Assembly (NCBI GenBank): GCA_963717745.1
Contig: CAVQXJ010000013.1
Coordinates: 620,001-684,000 of the forward strand
DNA: 64,000 nt
Source of the DNA: JACCXG01 sp963717745
GTDB lineage: Bacteria; Acidobacteriota; Vicinamibacteria; Vicinamibacterales; 2-12-FULL-66-21
Reading direction: 5' to 3'
Shown: one piece after another, positions 47,760-56,618 of the stretch
Numbering within the stretch: the stretch's first letter is position 1
Layout of the letters: every line of letters starts with the position of its first letter
Notes under the pieces: model-generated
Databases searched by the model: none
What the model was told of the DNA's origin: nothing
Seen by the model: only the letters and a program-made list of their open reading frames with translations
Program-made: the position numbers and the translations under genes

Positions 47760-48758
47760 ATGTTGCGTCCGCTGACAGTGTGTCTGGTCGCCTTGTCGGT
47801 CCTGGGTGGCGGTCGAGCCGACCTCCTCGAAGGCGGCGCCGGTCGCGGCCGCCAGGCGCCGTCGCCATCCGCTGCCGCGACCCGCGAGGTCGCGATTACC
47901 ATCGACGATCTACCCTCGGTGTCGGTCCTGGGCAGCGATTTCGGCCAGGCCGAACGCACCACCGCCGATCTGGTGTCGGCGCTGTCTCGGCACCAGATCC
48001 CGGCGATCGGGTTCGTCAACGAACGGAAGCTCGCTCCGGACGGCACCGTCGAGCCGCGCCGGGTGGCGTTGCTGCAGCAATGGATCGATGCCGGCCTCGA
48101 GCTCGGTAATCACTCGTACTCCCATCCCGATCTCAACACGACTTCGCTGGAGGCGTATGAGGCCGATGTGGTCGAGGGGGAGCCGATCACGCGGCGGCTG
48201 CTGACATCCGCGGGCAAGTCGCTGCGGTACTTCCGCCATCCGTTCCTGCACACCGGCCGCACGCTGGAGCTGCGGCGCGAGCTGTTCGCGTTCCTGACCA
48301 GCCGCGGCTACCGCGTCGCCCCGGTAACCATCGACAACAGCGACTACGTGTTCGCCGCCGCCTTCGATCGTGTCTCCGCGACCGGCAACACCGCCGGCGC
48401 CGAGCGGATCGCCGCCGCGTACATCGATTACATGGAGGCGGTGACCGCCTACTACGAACAGCAAGCCGTCGCCATCGTCGGCCGCGATATCGCGCAGACG
48501 CTGCTGATTCACGCCAACGCCCTGAACGCCGCGACCCTCGACCGCCTCGCCGCCCGCCTGGAAGCGCGCCGCTATCGCTTCGTCCCGCTCGACCGTGCGC
48601 TTAGCGACCCCGCCTACGAACTGCCCGACACCTACGCAGGCCCGGGCGGCATCACCTGGCTCCACCGCTGGGCGATCACCGCGAAAACACCGCCGGCGGT
48701 GTTCAAAGGGGAGCCGGCGGTGCCGGAGTGGATCAACAGCGCCGCCGCGCTTCGCTGA
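47760..48758 (+). CDS. Exported polysaccharide deacetylase (NodB domain)
   Basis: A 332-residue protein with signal peptide MLRPLTVCLVALSVLGGG. The NodB motifs are present: motif 1 VAITIDDLPS (catalytic Asp), motif 2 GNHSYSHPDLN (metal His-x3-His), motif 3 YFRHPFLHTGRT, and a late LLIHANALNA. It removes acetyl groups from amino-sugar polymers such as peptidoglycan or chitin-like chains. It is divergent from the hydrolase operon with a 51-bp spacer. Two tandem palindromic elements follow it. Confidence 0.92.
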   Translation: MLRPLTVCLVALSVLGGGRADLLEGGAGRGRQAPSPSAAATREVAITIDDLPSVSVLGSDFGQAERTTADLVSALSRHQIPAIGFVNERKLAPDGTVEPRRVALLQQWIDAGLELGNHSYSHPDLNTTSLEAYEADVVEGEPITRRLLTSAGKSLRYFRHPFLHTGRTLELRRELFAFLTSRGYRVAPVTIDNSDYVFAAAFDRVSATGNTAGAERIAAAYIDYMEAVTAYYEQQAVAIVGRDIAQTLLIHANALNAATLDRLAARLEARRYRFVPLDRALSDPAYELPDTYAGPGGITWLHRWAITAKTPPAVFKGEPAVPEWINSAAALR

Positions 48759-48773
48759 GGGTGCCGCGGCAAC

Positions 48774-48970
48774 GGGCGCTTGGACTGGCGACTGCGGGAC
48801 CTGGCTTTCGGCGCAGTGCCGCTCGAAGTCGCGACGGGGGGTATTCGCGCCGCTTGCGTTCACAGGAGGGCCAGGAGGTCAGGAGAAAAACATTGGTTTC
48901 CGGTCCCCTGCCCTCCTGTAAACGCTCACCGGCCTTCGGATCACCCAATTTTGCCGCTGAGAGCACCCCG
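48774..48970 (+). repeat. Bipartite palindromic element, copy 4
   Basis: E1 end (GGGCGCTTGGACTGGCGACT) begins 16 bp after the deacetylase stop. The core is CACAGGAGGGCCAGGAGGTC / CCCTGCCCTCCTG, and the E2 end reads CTCACCGGCC...GCTGAGAGCACCCC. E1 is longer than in other copies. Confidence 0.8.
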
Positions 48971-48983
48971 CCGGCGAAACAGC
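48971..48983. other. Junction between tandem palindromic elements
   Basis: A 13-bp spacer separates copies 4 and 5. The whole 434-bp space between the deacetylase and the Gfo/Idh gene consists of these two elements plus a ~50-bp promoter region. Confidence 0.6.
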
Positions 48984-49141
48984 GGGGCGCTTGGACTGGC
49001 CACCGGGGCGGCTCGCACCGCTCGCGATCACAGGAGGTAAGGAGGACCGAAAAAATCCAATGGTTTTTCTCCTGAACTCCTGACCCTCCTGCAAAAGCTC
49101 ACTGGCCATCGAACCACCCCGTCGCGGCTGGAAGCACCCCG
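48984..49141 (+). repeat. Bipartite palindromic element, copy 5
   Basis: E1 (GGGCGCTTGGACTGGCCACC), core (CACAGGAGGTAAGGAGGACC / TTCTCCTGAACTCCTGACCC) and E2 (CTCACTGGCC...CTGGAAGCACCCC). It is in direct orientation to copy 4. Confidence 0.85.
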
Positions 49142-49178
49142 AGCGCGAGGCCCGTCCGGGCCGGCCCGCCCCACCAGT

Positions 49179-49184
49179 TATGAT
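49179..49184 (+). promoter_or_regulatory. -10-like TATGAT eight bases before ATG
   Basis: TATGAT precedes ATG 49193 by eight bases. No Shine-Dalgarno is visible, which fits a leaderless start for the Gfo/Idh-GMC-VOC operon. Confidence 0.4.
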
Positions 49185-49192
49185 TCAATTAC

Positions 49193-50179
49193 ATGGCCGA
49201 GCCGCTGCGGGTGGCGTTCCTGGGATGCGGTTTCATCACGCGTGTGCACAGCGGGCATCTGCGGGCGCTTGGGGGCGAGGTGGCGGCCGGGTACGCGAGC
49301 CGCGATCGGAACAAAGCGGCGGATTACTGCCGGCGGTATCGCGGCGTTTCCAGCTACGGTGACTATCTCGATGCGATTGCCGACCCGCGCGTGGACGCGG
49401 TGGTGGTCGCGGTGCCGCCGCGATTCCATCTCGAGCTGACGCTCCGCGCGCTGCAGGCCGGCAAGCACGTGCTGGTCGAGAAGCCCGCCTTCCTCCGACT
49501 CGACGACTATCGCACCGTGCTCGAGGCGCGGGACGCGGCGGGGAGGGTCGTGCTCGTCGGCGAGAACGATCACTACAAGCCCCTGGCGGTGCGGCTGCGC
49601 CAGCTGCTCGCAGACGAGGTCATCGGCGAACTGGTGTTCGCGCACTTCGTGACGATCGCCCGGCGGCTCAAGGACGCGGACGACTGGCGCAACGACGAGG
49701 CGATGGCCGGGGGTGACGCGTTCTTCGAGGAAGGCATCCACTGGCTGCACGTCGCCGGCAGCCTCGGGCCGAAGATCGTCGAGGTGCACGGCTTCCGTCC
49801 GTCGGTGTCGCGTGAGGGCCCGGACCGCCGGGTGAAGAGCATGATGGTGGCGTTCCGCTACGACAACGACGCGGTCGGATCGTTGTATTACTCGCGCGAG
49901 ATCCCGTCGTTGCTCCGCGGCCTCCGCTGGTCCAAGCTGTTCGGGCGGCGCGGCGTGATCACGTTCGAATCGAATGGGGCGTTGATCCTGGTCCGGGGGG
50001 AGGGCCTGCCCAAAGTGATCGTGCCGGGGTTTCGCGACATCCGCGGATACCAGGCGATGTACCGCGATTTCGTGGCGTCGGCGCGGTCCGGACGCCAGCC
50101 GGAGATGAGCATCGAGCGCGCGATCGAGGATCAGAAGCTGATGGAAGCGATCTACGCCGAGGCCGGGCAGACCACGTGA
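49193..50179 (+). CDS. Gfo/Idh/MocA-family oxidoreductase
   Basis: A 328-residue NAD(P)-dependent dehydrogenase. The Rossmann start is LRVAFLGCGFITRVHSGHLR. The family EKPA motif lies in HVLVEKPAFLRLDDY, and the catalytic-region His lies in FFEEGIHWLHVAGS. Members oxidise or reduce sugars, inositols and their derivatives. The next gene overlaps it by 4 bases, forming a three-gene operon with a GMC oxidoreductase and a VOC protein. The substrate is probably a sugar or cyclitol (inference). Confidence 0.93.
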   Translation: MAEPLRVAFLGCGFITRVHSGHLRALGGEVAAGYASRDRNKAADYCRRYRGVSSYGDYLDAIADPRVDAVVVAVPPRFHLELTLRALQAGKHVLVEKPAFLRLDDYRTVLEARDAAGRVVLVGENDHYKPLAVRLRQLLADEVIGELVFAHFVTIARRLKDADDWRNDEAMAGGDAFFEEGIHWLHVAGSLGPKIVEVHGFRPSVSREGPDRRVKSMMVAFRYDNDAVGSLYYSREIPSLLRGLRWSKLFGRRGVITFESNGALILVRGEGLPKVIVPGFRDIRGYQAMYRDFVASARSGRQPEMSIERAIEDQKLMEAIYAEAGQTT

Positions 50180-51726
50180 TCGACCACTACGACATCGCGA
50201 TCATCGGCAGCGGGGCCGGCGGCGGGACGATGGCGCAGGCGCTGTCGGGCACCGGCGCGCGGATCCTGCTGATCGAGCGCGGCGATTTCGTGCCCCAGGA
50301 AGACGAGAACTGGGATCCCGCGGCGGTGTGGAAAGACCTGCGGTATCAGTCGAAGGAGCGTTGGCTCGACGAGCGGGGCCGCGAGTTCCGTCCGTACACC
50401 CATTACAACGTCGGCGGCAACACCAAGTTCTGGGGCAGCGTGCTCTACCGGCTGCGGCGCGAGGACTTCGGCGCGGTCGAGCATCGCGACGGCGTGTCGC
50501 CCGCCTGGCCGATCGACTACGACACGCTGGCGCCGTATTACGACCGCGCCGAACGCCTGTATCACGTGCACGGCCAGCACGGGCTCGATCCGACCGAGCC
50601 CGAGCGTGGTCCGTATCCGCACCAGGCGGTGGCGCACGCCCCGGCCATCGCCGAGATTGTCGAGCAGTTGCGCGGGCAAGGCCTCCATCCGTCACCGCTG
50701 CCGCTCGGTCTCCTGCGCCCGGGCGAAGCGGACGGCTGCATCCTCTGCAACACCTGCAACTCCTTCGTCTGCCGCATCCACGCGAAGAGCGAGGCCGACA
50801 TCTGCGCGGTGCGGCCGGCGATCACCTGCCCGAACGTGACGCTCTGGACCAATGCCTGCGCGCGCCGGCTGATCACCGATCCAAGCGGGCGGAGGCTCGA
50901 AGCGGTGGAGGTCGAACGGAACGGCGAGACGATCCGGGTCGCCGCGTCGCTGGTCGTGGTGTCGTGCGGCGCCGTGAACTCGGCGGCGCTGCTGCTCCGA
51001 TCGAAGAGCGATCGGCATCCCGACGGCCTGGCGAACTCCTCGGGGCTGGTCGGCCGGCGCTACATGGCCCATCTGGCGACCATGATGCAGGGCTTTCATC
51101 CGTTCAAGCCCAACTCCACGAAGTTTCAGAAGACGGTCGCGATCAACGATTTCTACCTGCGCGGTCCGCATTCGCGGTATCCGCTCGGCCAGATTCAGTC
51201 GCAGGGCCGCACCCACGGCGTCATGGCGCAGACCGCGTATCCGTGGATCCCGCTGAGGGCCTACGAGGCGTGGGTGTCGCGCGGCGTGGACTGGCTGGTG
51301 ATGTCCGAGGATCTGCCGAGCCTGGAGAACCGGGTCGCCGTCGAGAGCGACGGCCGCATCCGGTTGCGCTATCGTCCGAACAATCTCAAATCGCACCGGA
51401 TGCTGGTCGGCGAAACCAAGCGCATCCTGCGCCGTCTCGGCTTCTGGATGGTGGTCACCCACTCGCACGGCAGCAAGAACACCACGCACCAATGCGGCAC
51501 GCTGGTGTTCGGGGCCAATCCCCGTGACTCGGTCCTCGATCCCTTCTGCCGCGCCCACGACGTCGACAACCTCTTCGTCGTCGACGCCTCCTTCTTCCCT
51601 TCGTCTGCCGCGGTCAATCCGGGGCTGACGATCATTGCCCAGGCGCTCAGGGTGGCCGACCATATCCTCGCGACCGAGCTCAGGCAACGGAGTCAGCAGC
51701 GTGAAAGCCCGGTCTTTCAGTCATAG
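50176..51726 (+). CDS. GMC-family FAD-dependent oxidoreductase
   Basis: A 516-residue flavoprotein from GTG 50176. The dinucleotide-binding motif is DIAIIGSGAGGGTMAQALSG, followed by Glu in LLIERGDF. FAD contacts lie in HYNVGGNTKFWGSVLYRLRR. The C-terminal GMC motif includes HQCGTLVFGANP, VDASFFPSSAAVNPGLTIIA (catalytic His/Asn region). A cysteine-rich stretch (GCILCNTCNSFVCRIHAK) is unusual but occurs in sugar and alcohol dehydrogenases of this family. It has no signal peptide. It would oxidise an alcohol group, perhaps of the sugar handled by the upstream gene (inference). Confidence 0.92.
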   Translation: MIDHYDIAIIGSGAGGGTMAQALSGTGARILLIERGDFVPQEDENWDPAAVWKDLRYQSKERWLDERGREFRPYTHYNVGGNTKFWGSVLYRLRREDFGAVEHRDGVSPAWPIDYDTLAPYYDRAERLYHVHGQHGLDPTEPERGPYPHQAVAHAPAIAEIVEQLRGQGLHPSPLPLGLLRPGEADGCILCNTCNSFVCRIHAKSEADICAVRPAITCPNVTLWTNACARRLITDPSGRRLEAVEVERNGETIRVAASLVVVSCGAVNSAALLLRSKSDRHPDGLANSSGLVGRRYMAHLATMMQGFHPFKPNSTKFQKTVAINDFYLRGPHSRYPLGQIQSQGRTHGVMAQTAYPWIPLRAYEAWVSRGVDWLVMSEDLPSLENRVAVESDGRIRLRYRPNNLKSHRMLVGETKRILRRLGFWMVVTHSHGSKNTTHQCGTLVFGANPRDSVLDPFCRAHDVDNLFVVDASFFPSSAAVNPGLTIIAQALRVADHILATELRQRSQQRESPVFQS

Positions 51727-52210
51727 CGGCATCACCGTCACGAACTTCAATCGCGCGGTGCGGTTCTGGTGGGACGTCTTTCGCTGTCCGCTGGTGGGCG
51801 TCACCGACGCGCCGCCCGAGCGGGTGCGCGGGTTCTTCGGCGTGGACGCGCCCGCCGGCACGTGCAAGATCGGCTGGATCCGGATTCCCGGCGGCGCCGT
51901 GATCGAGATCTTCCACTTCGAGCCGCAGCAGCCGGCGCAGCCGGTGGTCTGGAACAGGGTCGGCCTCACGCACATCTGCCTCAACGTCCGCGGCATCCAG
52001 AGGTGGCACGACCATCTGGTCTCGAAGGGCGTGACGATCGTCAGTCCGCCGGAGCAGTCGCCGCGCGGCCACTGGCTGTTCTTCGTGCAGGACTTCGACG
52101 GCAACCTGATCGAGATCACCGATCTCGGCTACATGTATTACGTGTTGCAGTGGCTCGGCCCGCTGGGCGGATGGATCTTCAGGCGGGGGATGTATAAGCG
52201 GTACCAGTAG
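51701..52210 (+). CDS. VOC-superfamily (glyoxalase-like) protein
   Basis: A 169-residue protein from GTG 51701, overlapping the GMC gene by 26 bases. Two beta-alpha-beta-beta-beta modules are visible: FSHSGITVTNFNRAVRFWWD, with IEIFHFEP, and GLTHICLNVRGIQRWHDHLV, with FDGNLIEITDLGY. The His and Glu residues at the expected positions suggest an intact divalent-metal site. The family includes isomerases, epimerases and dioxygenases. Together with its operon partners it may complete a sugar oxidation-epimerisation route. Confidence 0.88.
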   Translation: MKARSFSHSGITVTNFNRAVRFWWDVFRCPLVGVTDAPPERVRGFFGVDAPAGTCKIGWIRIPGGAVIEIFHFEPQQPAQPVVWNRVGLTHICLNVRGIQRWHDHLVSKGVTIVSPPEQSPRGHWLFFVQDFDGNLIEITDLGYMYYVLQWLGPLGGWIFRRGMYKRYQ

Positions 52211-52216
52211 GGAAGA

Positions 52217-52346
52217 ATGAATGCCAAGAATGCCAAGAATGCCAAAAATGCCAAGAGTTAAATCGCTAGTCGGACCCGTGGTTCCAAACGTGGCCGTACG
52301 CCGCGAGTAAAGATCAATTTTGGCATTCTTGGCATTTTTGGCAATG
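52217..52346. repeat. Inverted array of AATGCCAAG-type 9-mers, copy d
   Basis: Four direct units occupy 52220-52255 (AATGCCAAGAATGCCAAGAA then two more). Three reverse units lie at ~52319-52345 (TTTGGCATTCTTGGCATTTT). The loop is ~60 bases. The array fills the gap between the VOC and AsmA-like genes. Confidence 0.85.
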
Positions 52347-52358
52347 GTCTGAGCCCCC

Positions 52359-53869
52359 ATGCGTGGCCGGAAGCGAGTGCTGCTTCTCTCCTGGTGCTCG
52401 CCGCGCTCGCGGCGGCGCTGTGGGTCGTGGTCACCCAGGTCCTGGGATCAGGATTGGTGCGGTCCACGCTCGAAGAGCAGTTGTCCGCGCGCCTCGGTCA
52501 GCCGGTTCGGATCGGTTCGGCGTCAGCGGCGGTCTTTCCGCGGGTCGCCGTCGATCTTCACGACGTCACGGTCGGGGCTCCGGCCGCCATCACCCTCGGC
52601 CGCATCCGGATCGTCACCGGGCTGCGCGCGCTGCTGTCGCGCACCATCCAGGACGCCGAAGTGATCCTGGACGACGGGGAGCTGCGGCTGCCGCTTCCGT
52701 TCGATTTGTTCCCGGCGACGCCGGCCGCCGTCACAGCGGCGCCCGAATCGCCGCTGACCGTCGCATCGATCCGGGTCATCGCGATCCGCCGGTTGACGCT
52801 GATCGCCGGAGAACAGAAGTGGCTCACGGAAGCCGAAGGCACCCTCGAAGGTGATCGGCTCGAGGTGACGCGCGTCTCCGCGGAGTCGAACGTGACCCGG
52901 CTGCACGGGTCTGGCACGATCGCGAGCATGGCGCGCAGCGAGGGACAGTTCTCGGTTGCCGCCGATCCGCTCGATCTCGGCGAGCTGATCGCCTTCGGCT
53001 CGGCGTTCGCCCGTCCCGCGGCGGCCGCGCCAGCGACCGTGACACCGGAATCGCCGATGCATATCAGCGTGGTGCTGACGGCAACCTCCGGACGGTTCGC
53101 GGCGCACCAGTTTCGCGACCTCGCGGCGACCGTCGACCTCACTGGCGGATCGATGTCGCTGTCGCCGTTCGCCGTCAGCGCGCTCGGTGGCCGATTCCAG
53201 GGCCGGCTCGATGCCGACACTCGCAAGGCCGTGCCGCTGCTCCGGCTCAGCGGCCGAATCGACGGCCTCGACATCGTCGAGGTGATGAAGGCCGCAGGGT
53301 CTGAGGGTGGCATCACCGGCCGCCTCGGAGGCTCGCTTTCCTTGTCCGGGACCGGCACCGACTCCGACGCGCTCCTGCGCAGCGCTCGGGGAGCCATGAC
53401 CGCTGCGATCACCGATGGGACGATGCCCCGGCTCGAGCTGGTGCGGCCGATCGTGCTGGCGTTCGGCCGGCCGAGTGGGGCGCCTCCGCAGGGATCGGGG
53501 TCGGCGTTCTCGCGGCTGGGAGGGACGTTCGCGCTGGCCGGCAGGGTCGTCGATTCGAGCGATATCTCGATGGCGTCGCGCGATTTCGACCTGACCGGCC
53601 GCGGCCGGGTGGACTTGGCGAGCGGCGCCCTCTCGGCGCGCGGCGACGTGGCGCTGTCGAGCGAGCTGAGCGCGCAAGCCGGAGTCGATCTCCGCCGCTA
53701 TGCTCAGCAGGACGGACGGGTAGTGGTGCCCGCGACGATCGGCGGCACGCTGCAGCGGCCCACCGTGGCGCTCGACACGGCCGCCGCGATGCGGCGAGCG
53801 CTTGGGAACGAGCTCCAGCGGCGAACGAAGTCGTTGCTGGACGGCCTGTTCAGGAGACGGGAGAAGTGA
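52359..53869 (+). CDS. AsmA-family protein (frameshift near the start)
   Basis: About 503 residues. The N-terminus MRGRKRVLLL must shift frame near 52385-52390 to continue LVLAALAAALWVVVTQVLGS, completing a signal anchor. Then comes the AsmA signature (LVRSTLEEQLSARLGQPVRI, FPRVAVDLHDVTVGAP) and long beta-strand repeats. The C-terminus has GALSARGDVALSSELSAQAG and DGRVVVPATIGGTLQRPTVA. AsmA-type proteins are envelope proteins related to TamB and linked to lipid transport. It is close to, and codirectional with, the metallo-beta-lactamase gene. Confidence 0.88.
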
Positions 53870-53883
53870 CCCGGCAGATCCGC

Positions 53884-53889
53884 TATGCT
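53884..53889 (+). promoter_or_regulatory. -10-like TATGCT eight bases before ATG
   Basis: TATGCT lies eight bases before ATG 53898, without a Shine-Dalgarno sequence. It is a possible leaderless start. Confidence 0.35.
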
Positions 53890-53897
53890 GGCTCGCG

Positions 53898-54881
53898 ATG
53901 ACGATCCCGAAAGTGACCGCGTCGAGACGACGGTTCCTGCGCACCGCGGGTCTGGCGAGCGGCGGGGCGCTGGTCTCGCGATCCCTGCCGGGAGCCATCT
54001 TCGAAGCGACCGCATCCGCTCGAGGCGTCCAGACCGCCGATCCAGTGGTCGAAAAGCGCCGGGCCCAGATGGCAGCGGCGCCGATCGAGACGACGAAGCT
54101 CGCCGACGGCCTGGTCATGCTGTCGGGGCCGGGCGGCAACGTCGTGGTGCTGTTCGGACGCGAGGGCAAGTTCGTGGTCGACGCCTTCGTGCTGCCGGCC
54201 TGGCCGGGCCTGAAGGCGACGCTCGACGGGCTCGACGGATCGCCGCTGAAGCTGCTGATCGACACGCACTGGCACTTCGACCACGCGGACAACAACGCCA
54301 ATTTCCGGTCGGCCGGCGGTGGCGTCCTGGCCCACGAGAACACCCGCAAGCGGCTGTTGCAGACGCACGACGTGCTCGGGATGCACTTCGATCCGGCGCC
54401 CGCCGACGCCCTGCCCACCGACACGTTCGCGGATCGCCGGAGCGTCAACGCGAACGGCGACCAGATCATCCTGGCGCACGTGCCGCCGGCGCATACCGAC
54501 ACCGACATCCTCGTGCACTTCAGCAAGGGCAACGTGCTGCACATGGGGGATCTGTTCTTCAACGGGACCTATCCCTTCATCGACGCGAGCACGCGCGGGA
54601 CCATCAACGGGATGATCTCCGCCGCCGACCGGGCGCTGCAGATGGCCAACGATCGCACCAAGATCGTGCCTGGCCACGGACCGCTCGGCGATCGGGCCGC
54701 GCTGCAGAAGTACCGCACGATGATGGCCACGATCCGCGACCGCGTGCGCGCGCAGAAAGTCAAAGGCGCGACGCTCGAGCAGGTGCAGGCGGCCACGCCC
54801 ACCGCCGAGTTCGATGCCGACTGGGGCAAGGGCATGATGGCGCCCAACGACTTCGTTGCGCTGGTGTTCGCGGGAGTCTGA
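53898..54881 (+). CDS. Tat-exported metallo-beta-lactamase-fold hydrolase
   Basis: A 327-residue protein from ATG 53898. The twin-arginine signal is SRRRFLRTAGLASGGAL. The metal motif HxHxDH is DTHWHFDHADNNANF. Further ligands lie in HVPPAHTDTDILVHF and LHMGDLFFNGTYPFID, and the final His in IVPGHGPLGD. The fold covers beta-lactamases, thiolesterases and arylsulfatase-like enzymes. This sequence resembles the broad cyclase/SoxH-type group rather than true beta-lactamases (inference). A palindromic element follows. Confidence 0.92.
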   Translation: MTIPKVTASRRRFLRTAGLASGGALVSRSLPGAIFEATASARGVQTADPVVEKRRAQMAAAPIETTKLADGLVMLSGPGGNVVVLFGREGKFVVDAFVLPAWPGLKATLDGLDGSPLKLLIDTHWHFDHADNNANFRSAGGGVLAHENTRKRLLQTHDVLGMHFDPAPADALPTDTFADRRSVNANGDQIILAHVPPAHTDTDILVHFSKGNVLHMGDLFFNGTYPFIDASTRGTINGMISAADRALQMANDRTKIVPGHGPLGDRAALQKYRTMMATIRDRVRAQKVKGATLEQVQAATPTAEFDADWGKGMMAPNDFVALVFAGV

Positions 54882-54918
54882 CCGCGTGACAGCCGCCCCG
54901 CCACCCGCGAGCGCCAAG

Positions 54919-55074
54919 GCCGCTCGGTACTACAGCGACGGGGGATGCTCGCGAGGCCTCGCGATCACAGGAGGTCAGGAGGACCGGAAAACCATGGTTT
55001 TCCTCCTGATCTCCTGGCCCTCCTGTGAAGGTCACCGGCCCTCGAGTCACCCATCCGCGTCTGAAAGCACCCCG
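54919..55074 (+). repeat. Bipartite palindromic element, copy 6
   Basis: A shortened E1 end (GGCCTCGCGATCACAGGAGG), the core (GGAGGTCAGGAGGACC / TCCTCCTGATCTCCTGGCCC) and a full E2 end (GGTCACCGGCCCTCGAGTCA ... CTGAAAGCACCCC). It lies between the convergent hydrolase and allantoinase genes. Confidence 0.85.
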
Positions 55075-55111
55075 AATGCCGCGAGCAATGGGGCGAAAGG
55101 CGTGAGGCCAA

Positions 55112-56455
55112 TTACTCTCTCAGCAGCGTGCGACCCAGGGGCGCGTGGGGGAATTTCCCTTCGTCGAAAATCACCTCACCCCGCAGGATCGTCTGATGCA
55201 CTCTCCCGCTCAACAGCATGCCCGCATAGGGTGTGACCGGATGGCGGTGCAGCAGGGTCGACGGATCGACGGCCGCGGTCGACTCGGGGTCGAAGAGCAC
55301 GAGATCGGCGTCGCGTCCCGCCTCGATCGCACCCTTGCGGCGGGTCAGACCCGCGAGCTGGGCCGGCGCGGCCGCGAGCCAGGTTGCGACCTGGTCCAGC
55401 GACAGCGCGCGGGCGCGCGCGCCGGTCCACACCGCGGAGAGACCGAGCTGCAGCGAGGCGATGCCGCCCCACGCGGCCACGAAATCTCCCTCGTCTATCG
55501 ACTTCAACGCGGCGGGCGCCGGAGAATGATCGGTCGCCACCAGATCGATGTCGCCCCGCGCGAGCGCGGTCCACAGTGCTTCGCGATGGCGGGCCTCGCG
55601 GATCGGCGGCGCGCACTTGAATGCGGTCGCGCCAGGTGGAATCTGCCCGGCGTCGAACGTCAGGTAGTGCGGGCAGGTTTCGACCGACACCTGCAATCCG
55701 GCACGCCGGGCGGCCCGCAGCGCGTCGAGCGGTCCGGCGGACGCGAGATGAACGACGTGGATGTGAACGCGGTATTCCCCGGCAAGACGAATCAGCAGAT
55801 CGATGGCCGCCTGCTCGCTCGCCGGCGGACGTGACGACAGCCAGGTCCGGTAGTCGCGCGGGTCGGCCGTGAGATCGACGTCGACCAGGGCCGCTGGAAG
55901 CTCGGCATGGACCAGCAGCGGCAGGCCGAGTCTCGCCAGAATCGGCAATGCGACGCGCAGGTCTGCTTCATCGACGTGCCCGAACTCGTCCACACCTGAC
56001 GGCGACAGGAAACACTTGAAGCCCAGCACGCCCCGCCGCGCGAGCGGCTCGAGTGCCTCGGCATTTCCTGGCACGACCCCGCCCCAGAACCCGACGTCGA
56101 CCGCAGACCGCCCTTCGACCGCGCGCAGCTTGGCATCGAGTCCGGCGACGTCGACGGTCGAGGGGACGCTGTTGAGCGGCATGTCCACGAGCGCGGTCAC
56201 CCCGCCCGCGGCGGCGGCGCGCGTGCCGCTTTCGATACCCTCCCAGTCGGCACGCCCCGGGTCGTTCAAGTGCACGTGCGTATCGACCAGGCCCGGCATC
56301 ACCGTCAGCGGGCCGGCATCGATCACACGCACCGCGGAAGGACGATCGCGATAGGCGCCAATCGCCAGAATCCGCCCATCGCGCACGTGCACGCTCGCCG
56401 GCCGCGTCCCCGACGGAAGCACCACCCGCTCGCCGCAGACGAGGAGATCGGACAT
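55112..56455 (-). CDS. allB: Allantoinase
   Basis: A 447-residue amidohydrolase that opens allantoin to allantoate. The start is MSDLLVCGERVVLPSGTRPA. Metal ligands: HxH in PGLVDTHVHLNDPG, the carboxylated-Lys position in GVLGFKCFLSPSG, His in IHVVHLASAG and Asp in DLVATDHSPAP. ETCPHYL is typical of allantoinases and dihydroorotases. Uricase, allantoicase and the accessory urate enzymes nearby decide for allantoinase. It is transcribed after uricase on the same strand, with a repeat-filled 163-bp gap. Confidence 0.94.
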   Translation of the reverse strand: MSDLLVCGERVVLPSGTRPASVHVRDGRILAIGAYRDRPSAVRVIDAGPLTVMPGLVDTHVHLNDPGRADWEGIESGTRAAAAGGVTALVDMPLNSVPSTVDVAGLDAKLRAVEGRSAVDVGFWGGVVPGNAEALEPLARRGVLGFKCFLSPSGVDEFGHVDEADLRVALPILARLGLPLLVHAELPAALVDVDLTADPRDYRTWLSSRPPASEQAAIDLLIRLAGEYRVHIHVVHLASAGPLDALRAARRAGLQVSVETCPHYLTFDAGQIPPGATAFKCAPPIREARHREALWTALARGDIDLVATDHSPAPAALKSIDEGDFVAAWGGIASLQLGLSAVWTGARARALSLDQVATWLAAAPAQLAGLTRRKGAIEAGRDADLVLFDPESTAAVDPSTLLHRHPVTPYAGMLLSGRVHQTILRGEVIFDEGKFPHAPLGRTLLRE

Positions 56456-56618
56456 GTGTCGTCAGCGACCGGCGGTCAGCGGGCCGGTCGCTGAAAGGTG
56501 TCGCGAACAAGGGAGAAGGGAGAAGGGAGAAGCATAAGGAAGAAGCTTCGATTTCTGGCGTACATCCGTGAATTCTCCCTTTTCCCTTCTACCTCTCCCT
56601 TGACACGCGAGGTTTTTA
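56456..56618. repeat. Inverted AGGGAGAAGGG short-repeat array
   Basis: Tandem AAGGGAGAAGGGAGAAGGGA at ~56510-56530 is mirrored by TTCTCCCTTTTCCCTTCTAC and CTCTCCC at ~56573-56600, around a ~40-base loop. It shares TCTCCCTTTTCCCTTCT and CTCCCTTGACACGCG with 44540-44583. Confidence 0.75.

Noticed and set aside
52217..52346. CRISPR array
   Set aside because: The units are 9-bp tandem repeats with no spacers and are mirrored in inverse orientation. No cas genes are present.
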